In this document: piece after piece, positions 32,542 to 41,471 of the stretch
Layout: each line of letters opens with the position of its first letter
Numbering within the stretch: position 1 is the first letter of the stretch
DNA from: Paracamarosporium sp. OC-R06-R3
Taxonomy: Eukaryota > Ascomycota > Dothideomycetes > Pleosporales > Didymosphaeriaceae
Length of the DNA: 41,471 bases
Direction: 5' to 3'
NCBI GenBank assembly: GCA_019828545.1
Contig: JACVRA010000435.1
Span: forward strand, 1 to 41,471
The notes under the pieces: model-generated
What the model saw: only the letters and a program-made list of their open reading frames with translations
Told to the model about the DNA's origin: nothing
The model's database searches: none
Program-made: the position numbers and the translations under genes

Positions 32542-34318
32542 ATGCGTAAACCATTCTCGCGAAATGATAAGGACAGCTCGGCCATGAAGGCGCCCGATGA
32601 TGTGAACAACTGGAAGATATATCTGCTCGCAATCTCGGCGTCCATGGGATCCTCTATGTTCGGATAAGTTTCAGCTTTCACTGGAGGCTCTCTCAATTTG
32701 TCGTTTTTTAAAGCCAAGTTCGGACTCAACACAACGAATTCCGATGCTCTTGCAGCGTTGAAAGCAAATATAGTGAGCACGTTTCAGGCGGGATGCTTTT
32801 TTGGAGCACTATTCTGCTACTTTATGACAGAGAAGCTGGGCAGGCGTATTCCTCTAATGATCTGTGGCGGGCTTTTTGATGTGGGCGCCATTCTTCAAAT
32901 TGTATCTCCTGGAAATTTGGACATGATCTATGCCGGAAGAGCACTCACGGGTTCGTTGAAATAATCCAACTTAGCATGAGGCTCAACAATATACTGACAG
33001 TTCTTTCCAGGGCTTGCAGTCGGCGCCTCCTCGTTGATAATCCCTCAGTACATATCCGAATGCTCTCCACCGGCTATTCGCAGTCGTCTGATCGGCATTT
33101 TCGAGATCATGTTACAATTCAGTCAGATCGTAGGCTTTTGGGTCAACTATGGAGTCAATGCAAATTTTTCCGCAACTTCTAACGCACAATGGCATATACC
33201 GGTCGCGTTGCAGCTTGCACCAGGGACGATGTTCGTCATCGCAATGTTTTTCCAGCCAGAGTCGCCCAGATGGCTGCTCAGGGCAAATCGCAAAGAGCAC
33301 GCTCTTAAAGTGTCAGCTAGGATCCGCAACCTGCCAGCTGACCATCAATATATTGCCTGGGGGGTGGCAACGGTTAAGGAGCAGCTGCAGCGAGAGTATG
33401 ACATCGGAGCGCATAGGTCACTCGGGGCACAGTTGCGAGAGGTCTTCACTGAACTGACAACTCGACTCCGACTGTTCTTAGGCATGTCGCTAATGATGCT
33501 CCAAAACCTATCCGGTATCGTAAGTACAGGATGCTATGTGTACTTGCCAGTGTCACCTTTACTAATTTTGGAACAGAATGCGCTCATATACTATTCGGCT
33601 ACAATCTTCCAGTCCGTCGGATTTAAAGGGACTAATGTAGGCTTACTCGTCACAGGCATTTTTGGCATTGTCAAGGCTTTTGCTACACTTATATTCATGG
33701 TATGGGGAATTGATCGACTCGGGCGTAGGATGTCACTATTGATCGAATCTGTCGGTGGCATGATCGCCATGTTCTACATTGGTGGATACACCAGCCTATC
33801 CCATTTCTTCGACTCTACAGCTAGGAAGGATGGAGGCGCGTACGCGGCCATCATCATGATATATGTTTTCGCGGTCTTCCATGCTGTGTCCTGGAATGGA
33901 ATTCCTTGGATCTTTTGGTAAGATGATACATATTATGTATAGGAGAGATACCTGACTACTATACAGTGCGGAGGTCTATCCGAAAGCTGTTTCTGTCTGC
34001 CTCGTCTTCACTACTTGTACGCAGTGGCTCGGCCAATTCACAATTGTGTACTCTACGCCTTACATGATCGCAAATATCACCTACGGCACCTTCCTCTTCT
34101 TCGGGTCATCATTAGTCGTCGGCATTGTTTTCATATACGTCTTGATGCCAGAGACTAAAGAAATTTCGCTGGAAGAGATGGATGTCCTTTTTAGGATCCC
34201 TGGTTTTGCGGTTAACAAGCGCCGAAAAGCGGACGAGATCATATTGGAGCAACGGAACGCAGAGATTGTCGCCGGTGAAGAGAAAGATGAAGTCGTGAAC
34301 ACTGAAAACAAGGTGTGA
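32542..34318 (+). pseudogene. Quinate-permease-like MFS sugar porter with one nonsense codon
   Basis: Exons 32542-32950, 33011-33519, 33577-33917 and 33967-34318 make 536 codons plus stop, the normal length for a QutD/sugar-porter protein, with all splice phases intact. The only defect is TAA at 32665-32667 (codon 42) in TM1, where the family has FGYDS: here FG-stop-VSAF. Later motifs are preserved: EKLGRR, QYISECSPPAIRSRLIG, PESPRWLL, IDRLGRR, IPWIFCAEVYP (spliced) and PETKEISLEEMD. NYGV after VGFW and the QYISE..PPAIR block are what point to the quinate-permease group. There is no good downstream start, so a functional transporter is unlikely unless the stop is a sequencing error. Neighbouring dehydrogenases and a QutR-like repressor support a quinate link. 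Confidence 0.85.
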
Positions 34319-34894
34319 GGCGATGAGTCTGGCACTGATCAGCTATAGATGTACGTTTTGTTCCACCCGAACCGCTATCCCCACGTGGAGTGATAGACAA
34401 GTCAAGATAGTTTTGTTTCAACTAGCCGAATACTGATGCAATACTCTACTTTTGCCTTTTTCTAGATTTCTCTCCAGTATCCATCGTGCTATGCTCCACA
34501 TTAAAGTGGGCCCTCTAATCATTCTGTGACAGCCCTTCTTTCTACTGGATGGGCTTCACCCAGTATACACGTACTCGATCACTACGACTTACGAGCTTGC
34601 AACGATAGTGGCATGACCCCCTTGCACCGTCTCTAGCTTTGAACGTGGGCACCAATATTTAGTGAGGTTCTCATGTTTCCTTACGAACGAGCGTACAGGC
34701 TCAAGACATACTCTTCGTGCAATAAACTGTGGTATCTAGTGCCTACTGTTGATATTATTTTTCTTAAAATCATATTGAATTGTGATGTTGGCTCGATTCT
34801 TTTGCTCGAGGATCGCGATATATAGTCAATCGATCGCGCGGTTTGATAAGGTTCATTGAAAAGTTATTGTTATATAATGTTTTTAGTGAGACCA
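34319..34894. other. Convergent intergenic region
   Basis: 576 bp between the transporter pseudogene and the dehydrogenase pseudogene on the opposite strand. No gene seen. Confidence 0.45.
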
Positions 34895-35869
34895 TCAGTG
34901 TCTCTGCAAATGGTCGTTGACGAGACATTTCGCCTCAGCTATATCAAAGCGTTCCAAAGGAAGCTCCGCCCACAGAATCTGTTGAGTTACACCTTGGTAT
35001 ATCATCGACTCGGTACCGGGCAATACATTCCATCTTCCTTGCTGCTTCGTAGAAGTGCGTTCGTGGCTTTGGATGGTAGCACATTTCTAGAACATGGCCC
35101 TTGTTCTGCTTCTCGAGGAAGACCTGCGTGATATCCCTAGCCAAGAGCTTTCCCTGCTCTTGCGGTGGGAAATCACGCACCGTTCCTATTACCAGGAATG
35201 GAGCCTGGAACTCCTCCGCTTGCTCAATGGAACCGACCCATTTGATATTGCCTGTAAAACCCACGGTAGTGAAGGAGTCAATGACGGCTTGAACCTCGCT
35301 CTTTAGCCGGTTGACCATGTAGATAACAGACACACCAAATCACTTCCAGAGCGCATACACAGTAGCACGGCACGCACCACCACCCCCGATGACCAGTGCC
35401 GGCTTTCCCAACGCCAACTCCAAAACATGCGGAACGTTCTGTAAGAACGCTTCTCGCACGCCTATACAATCTGTATTCGTTCCAATGTACTTAACATGGC
35501 CATCTTGGCCTTTGCGCATAAACACTGTGTTGATGGCTCCGATCATGCGGCCTTCTTCCGTGACATAGTCGATCTGCGATTACATTATGACCTTATAAGG
35601 CATGGTAATCGCACAGCCCACTACTTCGGGACGCTTGAGCAAAAACAAAATTTGGATGCGTCCTGTGTCTCTTCCAACTCGTAAGTCCAGGGTGCTGTGA
35701 TGCTCTTGAACAACGCTGAGTGAAGAAGTGAAGCCATCGAATGCGCAATTGGGTATCCAAAAAGGAACGTTCGAAGTGGTTTCCGAATCGTGTCCCCGGA
35801 GTGCGGAGTCGTGCCAAATGCGTACGACTCTTCGAGGATATCGGGTGGCGGAGCTTGCGTTGAGCTCAT
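34895..35869 (-). pseudogene. Quinate/shikimate dehydrogenase (QutB-like), frameshifted
   Basis: The start MSSTQAPPPDILEES leads into the shikimate-dehydrogenase N-domain FLFGYPIAHSMASLLHSALF. Near 35650 the frame shifts by an indel, and homology resumes as KRPEVVGCAITMPYKV. A TAA follows at 35580-35582, then GAINTVFMRKG, YIGTNTDCIGVREAFLQ and the cofactor loop ALVIGGGGACRATVYAL. A TGA (35340-35342) stands where a Trp is likely, and a second frameshift near 34990 precedes PGTESMIYQGV. The catalytic Lys and Asp positions (MPYK, NTD) survive, so the loss looks recent in evolutionary terms. GTNTDCIG differs from GDNTDWVG in the two other dehydrogenase domains here, so this is a separate subfamily, closer to fungal quinate dehydrogenases. 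Confidence 0.85.
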
Positions 35870-36384
35870 GTTGGATGATGGAATTAGACCCTGTTTAAAG
35901 ATGGTGTACAAGCCTTGAAAATCGCATAGAAATAGTGTTCATTATGTGGTTCTATGACCTTGAAGCATCTGCTAGCTACACATAATTATCAGATAAGGAC
36001 CTAACCTAGACTGACGTGAGTCTTAACCTAAACTCTTAGCCACTTCTAGTGTCTGAGATGGCTTTCCTCTACAGGATATTGAAAGAGGAATTGTGTACAG
36101 CTATTCGAGTCACGTCTTGTGGCTGCTACCGCCCACATCACCAAAGAGGGGCCCGGTTAAGATCTTTGCCGCGCCCGAATCTTCCGTACATGCGCCTAAG
36201 ATAAGATCGGAGCACAGAGAAGAACCAGTAGAGAGCCTATAGGGACTTGGCCGCAGTTCACGAGGAAACTGGAATGGAAACGAATCCTGTGCGTACTCTT
36301 TTAATCTCCAATAAAAGTATCTGAGTGTCATTCCTACACAAGCTTCCAATAAGATCCTTACGCCCCAATACGTATACTTCCAAG
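35870..36384. other. Divergent promoter region between dehydrogenase pseudogene and SnoaL-like gene
   Basis: 515 bp, no recognisable gene or conserved site apart from ordinary AT-rich tracts. Confidence 0.45.
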
Positions 36385-37180
36385 ATGAGCACAGATCTTC
36401 ACAGCCTCCCCACTAGCTCTCGACCGAACTTTGCAACTCGCAACAATGGGCCAAATGACCTGCTCCTCGAGCGTCTCAAGCTTCGCGAACTAGCAGAGGG
36501 TTGGCCTTGCTATCGGTACGTCCTGTGACAATCTCATTCATCCATCGCGACGTAGTTTGAATTACCCTGAATCTAATTGCCTTTATCTCACGTCGTATGT
36601 CTGCAGGGATGCATGCGAATGGCAAAATTTCGAATCTATCTTTCACCGCGACGCCCACGTCTACACTACCTGGTCCGGCCGCGTCCCATACCGCGATTTC
36701 ATCGCCGCCTCCAAAGCCGGCATGGACAGAGGAGCTTTCATAATGCATCGCTGCCACGGATGTACCACTGACATCAATACCTCTGGCACGCATGCCGTGA
36801 CCAAACTCAAAGCAACTATTACCCAACGCTTCACACACGCCTCCGTCACTTTCGACGTCGAAGCCGACTGCCGCTTCATCTTCTTTTTTGAAAAGGTCGA
36901 CGGGAATTGGGGGGCAAGACTTGTTCGTCATTGGTACGAAAAGGACAAAATTATCCCGGTGGATCCGCAGAGGGTACCGAATGTGGACGAGGAGAAGGCA
37001 ATCACGTATCCCCCGGGGTATAGATATCTGGCGTATTGGCAGGAGAAAACTATGGGAGTGGAGGTGGTGAAAGATCTACCGGGGCATAGAAGGCACGTAG
37101 GGACGGAGAGTTTGGAGAAGCATTACTTGTTATATTGGCAGGCGAAGAAGTGGCTTGAGGAGGGGAGTCTTGATATGTAG
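36385..37180 (+). CDS. SnoaL-like (NTF2-fold) domain protein
   Basis: Exons 36385-36515 and 36607-37180 (91 bp intron) give 234 residues. The spliced N-terminus reads [16 protein letters not shown], followed by [27 protein letters not shown] and a C-terminal [13 protein letters not shown] with [12 protein letters not shown], a layout shared by a widespread family of fungal SnoaL-like proteins of the NTF2 fold (related to scytalone dehydratase and aromatic-ring hydroxylase beta subunits). Most are uncharacterised; some act as small cyclases or dehydratases. There are conserved His and Asp in [11 protein letters not shown] and FDVEAD that could line a pocket. No signal peptide. It is the only intact gene between the two dehydrogenase loci, so a role on a shikimate-type ring compound is possible but unproven. 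Confidence 0.85.
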
Positions 37181-37454
37181 AAGTTTATAGAGAATTGATG
37201 CTAGGTAAAGTGGTGATTCTGAGAACCTCAGAGGCGACGCCAAGAGAAGAAAAACTCTGTTGTTAATGATCAATGTATCGAGGAAATGCTGCTCGTCTTG
37301 CAAGTCTATGCTATGGCACTAGAAAAGAAGGTTCATTCCGACCGGTCAAGTCTGTAATGGCTTTCGAGTATCGATCAGAGCTCCGAGATAGACTCGAGCT
37401 GTAGACATTCATGCAATAGATGTGGTAATGTTGCTCCTTTGAATCTCTTATGCT

Positions 37455-38357
37455 TTATATATTTGCCTTAGCTTTCGCTCGCATCGCATCCCTCATAGCA
37501 GCCACTGGTGCCGGCATCCCGGTCCACAGCTCGAATTGTTCATATGCCTGCTCCTCAAGAACATCTATTCCTTTGCAGATCTTCCAGCCAGGGTACCTCG
37601 CCGCAACCTTCATCATGCCTGTGACTTGCGGTCTGTATGCCATCTCCACCAAAACTCCATTCTCACTGCCAGAGAATAGTCCCACCGGTATCTTTTCCTC
37701 GCCTATATCATCGGCTGGTACGCAGGCGACAATGGCACTTATCGGCATTGACGCTGCCTTGACTGCCTCTTCAAACGTACCGAAAACGCGGGAGCGCACA
37801 TTGAATTCTGAAGCCATATCATGAGCTTTGGATATTGTGCGGTTTATGATGAAAAGTTGCGGGGCACCGAGAGTTTCAGCGGCGTAGCATGCGGCACGAG
37901 CAGCACCCCCTGCCCCGAGCACAAGTACGGTGGATGCAGTCAAATCACCCGGCGTATTCCTCTCAATACATCTTCTGATACCGACCCAGTCCGTATTGTC
38001 ACCGTGTAATTGTTGCTTCGGACCCTGCCCTTGAACGACGATTGTATTGACAGCCCCAACCTTCTGCGCACTCGTCGAGATGGAGTCTAATAATCGACCG
38101 ATCTGGAGCTTATGTGGGAATGTAACAGAGGCGCCGCCGAAGTTGGAGTGGCTGATAATGTTTTCTACTGTTGCGTCAACAGCTTCGGTATCGTGAATTG
38201 CGTAATGATATGGGAGGCCAAGCTCTCGGAAGCCGGTGTTGTGAAGTACAGGTGACAACGAGTGGAAAATATTGTGACCAAATATGAAGAAGTTCTTTTT
38301 AACGGCTTGTTGTTCTGGCTCTTCACGCAGAATCTGCGATCCGAGATCCGACGTCAT
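37455..38357 (-). CDS. Single-domain shikimate/quinate dehydrogenase
   Basis: An intronless gene of 300 residues, the usual size of stand-alone shikimate dehydrogenases. GHNIFHSLSPVLHNTGF binds substrate, VTFPHK holds the catalytic Lys (83), GDNTDWVG the catalytic Asp (123), GAGGAARA (148-155) is the NAD(P) loop and INRT follows strand 2. The C-terminal EQFELWTGMPAP matches the AROM/QutR-type end. The enzyme would interconvert dehydroshikimate and shikimate, or quinate and dehydroquinate, in the cytosol. The sequence is nearer the AROM-type domain than to the QutB-like pseudogene at 34895-35869. The start at 38357 was chosen because upstream codons lack family character. It is followed upstream, on the same strand, by the repressor gene. 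Confidence 0.93.
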   Translation of the reverse strand: MTSDLGSQILREEPEQQAVKKNFFIFGHNIFHSLSPVLHNTGFRELGLPYHYAIHDTEAVDATVENIISHSNFGGASVTFPHKLQIGRLLDSISTSAQKVGAVNTIVVQGQGPKQQLHGDNTDWVGIRRCIERNTPGDLTASTVLVLGAGGAARAACYAAETLGAPQLFIINRTISKAHDMASEFNVRSRVFGTFEEAVKAASMPISAIVACVPADDIGEEKIPVGLFSGSENGVLVEMAYRPQVTGMMKVAARYPGWKICKGIDVLEEQAYEQFELWTGMPAPVAAMRDAMRAKAKANI

Positions 38358-38670
38358 GATGTAAGTGGATGGTCTGTTGAAGAACAGGTGGGCCGAGGGG
38401 TCGATAGATTCTGCGGTTAAAGAATGTGTCGTTTCAAGACTCCCTGAGCAGGTGAAGATTATGTCATTAGCTAACAAATCCTATAGCCGGAATGGTATCT
38501 TTGAATCAAATTGTAGCTAATCATCATGGTTGGAAAATTGGCAAAGAGTTTTGCCGTCAATCTAAACCTCGGCAGACAAGGAGATTCCACCACTCCAGCG
38601 GCCGATGCTTGGCTCATTGATCGCAAAAGTATTGTCCATAAATAGTGTAATAGAATGGGAGATCGCACTT
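38358..38670. other. Intergenic region between dehydrogenase and repressor genes
   Basis: 313 bp between two same-strand genes; presumed promoter of the dehydrogenase. No motif recognised. Confidence 0.45.
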
Positions 38671-41297
38671 CTAATTTGATCCAGCCTGAAGTTGTCGCTT
38701 ATACTCTTTGATCACTTCTCTACGCATAAGTTTTATCGGGGCTCTTCGGCCCGTGAAGAGTTCAAACTGTATGCTGCCTTGTTCTGGCAACACTTGCAAG
38801 CCGTCAACAACGATCCACCCTTGCTCCTCCAAATCTTGTGCTTGCAGGAGTAATTGTGTCTGCAATGGTGTGTAGCAGAGCTGCAATCTAAGTAAGCGTC
38901 TAGGTGGATTCGAATGCTATGGTGGCCTACCTCAATTATGACACCACCCGTCGAGCTCCGTAGCCACTCACATGGGAGGCTATTGTCAAAGGAGCATTTT
39001 CCATCGACACTTTTCATGGCCACGCATGAAACGATGATATTGGGATGATTCAGGTCCTCTGGCCACGCATCTTTTTTATCTACTAACCTCATGCTCGGCA
39101 AAGCTACCGTAGATCCATAGCGACTTTCCTTCGAATCTGAAAAGTATTTCTCCTCGCCATCGTGTTTCTGCAACCATTTCTGCCGAAAATCCTCGATTAA
39201 GGCTTCCGTTCTTGTCTTCGTGCGGTTGCTAAAGACGATATGGCGGACCCCTAATCGAATGAGAGCGTAAGTTGCAGCCCGAGCCATTCCTCCTGCGCCA
39301 ATGATCAAAGCAGTGGTGCGCGACCTGATGGTATTGATTGGGGAGAGGTTCTTTCTCACACATTCGCAAATTCCCACCCAGTCTGTGTTGTCCCCATACA
39401 CAGACAAGATGGGGCCTGCTCGATTTCTCTCGAGCAACGAGCTGCTGTCGGAAGTGCGAAGAGGAATCAATGTGTTGACAGCCCCTATGATTTGAGCTTC
39501 GGGGCTCATATAGTCGACAAGAGGAATGACATCGCTTTTAAATGGCGCAGTCACGCTGATGCCGCCAAGTTTTGGATCGGAAACCAAACGTTTCAGCTCT
39601 TGAATATCTGAGCGTTCAAAAAAGACATACTCATGCGGCAATCCATGCACGTGGAAAGCAGAGTTGTGCATTGCTGGAGAGACACTCCGCGAGACACTAT
39701 TACCATATATCCCAAAGTACAGGGGATCGAGAAGAAAAGATGAGAACAACGCACTTTGCGCTTGCCGGGTTGTCAATAAGTCGGAAAATAGGTCTTTTGG
39801 GGGTCTAGCAAGAAATGAGGTGCCTTCCGTTACAGGACTGAGGATGTTGTTGAGGTATCGAGACATCTTCCCCAGATTACCAGTATTGTAAGCAATGATA
39901 GGAATTCCCTTTTTCTGAGGGGTAGTAGCTTCATCAAGAAAATGTCTGATGGCAATGTTGTCCGCCAGATTCATTGCTCTCCGGGTCAATCGAACCATGT
40001 CAGCGCCAAGTCCTTCCGCTAATGACACCTTCGCTGTGATCTCTTTGGTGTTCCAATCTGACTTGATCGGTGAGGTGTCATGATCCTGTGCGATGATCTT
40101 AGTCGAGCCTTTGACGGTTATTAGGCGACGTATCCTGTTGCTATCACGTTTGAGGTCCACGCAAAGGAATTCGGGAGCAAGTCTCAACCCATGGTGAAGA
40201 GCTTCGAAATAATAATCTATGCTTGCGGTGGAATCGCTAGGGCTGAGATCATCCAATTGAATGTGGAGTATCAAAGGCAGCTGAATGTGTCTTCTGGTAA
40301 TAAAAAATTGACTGGTTATGTAGCTGGCGACAGCATTGTCGAATGCAGCCGAGATGGCGCGCAATTTGGAATAGGGTACGACCAGCTCAATCGCGTCAGC
40401 AAGTGTGTCCAGATGTTGAACAGAAGCCCAAAAGTCATCGGGAACAGGCGAATGTAGAACAACAGCGTAGGTATGAGGTCGGGATTCAATGGGAAGCGAT
40501 GATAGTCGACCCCAAAGACTGCTTTGCTTCCGATATGGCTTCGTTATCGAATGCACAAAGCGGAGAAAATCGCGCTCAACTTGTTTTAGTGCGAGTGGCT
40601 TTGGCGAGCGATTCCCTAGGTCATGATCGTTGTCGAAGACTAGCCCTGAAAGATGAGAAACATTGTGGAATTCGAAATTCGATACTGATCGGAGGCTGGG
40701 AGCGCTCAGGTCATTAAGCGCTGATATGTTGTCGACGTCATGGCTTCGTAGATAAACTTGTATATCTTTTGCATCTCTCGTGACATATATGACAGGGTGG
40801 TGCAAGGCGTACTCGACGAGTAGTGAGTGGCCCGTGGTCTCGACTGCTCCAGGACCGCAGACGATGATGGCTCTCGTGGGGTTTTCTAGTAGCATAGAGC
40901 GCAGAAGAGATATTTCAGCCTTGCGGTAACTTGACGTTCCATGAGTTGTTCTATATTGTGCGCGCGACAATCCCGTAGCAAGGTAGAATTGCTGGTCTGC
41001 ATCGAGTAAACGGTAACTCAATGCGCTGGCGGCTATGACAGCTAGCGTTGACAGGCCCGTTCCTCTGATGCCTACAAAAGCAATGGAAGCAGCGTCATCA
41101 TATTTACGTGGCGTGAGAGATAAGCTCGGTTTATACGTACGGCCAGGAGGCTTTAGGGGTGGTGATTGTGACTGCTGTCGGCTGCTCGGTGCGGATGTTA
41201 GAGGTCGGACGTTTTGGGGCTCGGAAGGCGTTTGACCGCGTGACATAGAATATAACGCCTTCGCAACATCGACTGCATCGTTGCTATGCACGGACAT
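38671..41297 (-). CDS. qutR: Quinate repressor (QutR/QA-1S-type), AROM-derived regulator
   Basis: Exons 41297-38931 and 38880-38671 give 858 residues, somewhat shorter than the roughly 920 residues of QutR/QA-1S. Three domains derived from the C-terminal half of the AROM protein follow a Ser/Pro-rich N-terminus: a shikimate-kinase-like domain with a P-loop GIRGTGLST (76-84), a type I dehydroquinase-like domain (AEGLGADMVRLTRRA, IIAYNTGNLGKMSRYLN), and a shikimate-dehydrogenase domain (YGNSVSRSVSPAMHN, VTAPFK, GDNTDWVG, GAGGMARA) ending QFELFTGRRAPIKLMR. In Aspergillus and Neurospora this protein represses quinate catabolism by binding the activator QutA/QA-1F. Here the P-loop Lys is Leu82, so kinase activity is unlikely. 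No QutA gene lies in the window. Confidence 0.9.
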
Positions 41298-41471
41298 GTT
41301 TAGAACTTTTGTGCTGCATGTCGGAAAGTACCAAAACTGTGAAAGTTAAACGTACTTGCTGATATCTATCCGAAGATGGTGGGCATCATGCACGTAAGAG
41401 TTGGCGGCTAAGCGCTTTTCCGTTCCTCGGCTCGCAAGGGGACTAACGTGTCCGTGCACCCAATGCACGGA
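41298..41471. other. Upstream region of the repressor gene, truncated by window end
   Basis: 174 bp of presumed promoter. No QutA-type site or gene recognised. Confidence 0.4.

Noticed and set aside
31135..36172. CGGTTAAGATCTTT shared by 31135-31148 and 36154-36167
   Set aside because: A 14-base match is expected by chance several times in 41 kb, and flanking similarity is too weak to call a repeat.

Overview
The window is a stretch of nuclear DNA from a filamentous ascomycete (Pezizomycotina). The evidence is genes split by many 43-60 bp introns (GTRNGT...YAG), a Zn2Cys6 regulator, a UstYa-type (DUF3328) protein, a quinate-repressor homologue and a pogo/Fot1-type transposon. Genus cannot be resolved from sequence alone. 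Exon structures below were built by hand. Those given as intact close in frame; none is backed by transcript data.

Layout. 1-1123: no gene seen. 1124-7597: two cytochrome P450 genes (minus, then plus) separated by a 2.1 kb pogo element with perfect 44 bp inverted repeats but a transposase full of in-frame stops. 7977-15574: a compact block that looks like polyol/pentose catabolism: MFS sugar porter (minus), L-arabinitol-dehydrogenase-like enzyme (plus), Zn2Cys6 regulator (plus) and SDR (minus). Its promoters share a CGG-N7-CCG inverted repeat (five copies), which suggests one Zn2Cys6 regulon. 16588-18906: a Myb/zinc-finger regulator whose N-terminus is broken by stops. 19687-22539: a second SDR and a Fungal_trans_2-type regulator. 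23968-29938: a full-length ABCB exporter, a tiny intron-split secreted peptide gene and a divergent UstYa-like oxidase gene. This is a candidate, possibly new, ribosomal-peptide (RiPP) mini-cluster. 31399-41297: a quinate/shikimate-type block in decay: a dehydroquinase-shikimate dehydrogenase fragment, a quinate-permease-like transporter with one nonsense codon, a shikimate/quinate dehydrogenase pseudogene, an intact SnoaL-like protein, an intact single-domain shikimate/quinate dehydrogenase, and an intact QutR-type repressor.

How the parts may work together. The 8-15.6 kb block would import a sugar or polyol (MFS), oxidise or reduce it (MDR and SDR enzymes) and be switched by its own Zn2Cys6 factor. 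The 24-30 kb block would make a short secreted peptide, oxidise or cyclise it through UstYa and possibly export product through the ABC transporter. No peptidase or tyrosinase gene is seen next to it. The right-hand block has kept a repressor and one dehydrogenase but lost its permease, second dehydrogenase and a dehydroquinase. No QutA-type activator, dehydroshikimate dehydratase or type II dehydroquinase lies in the window.
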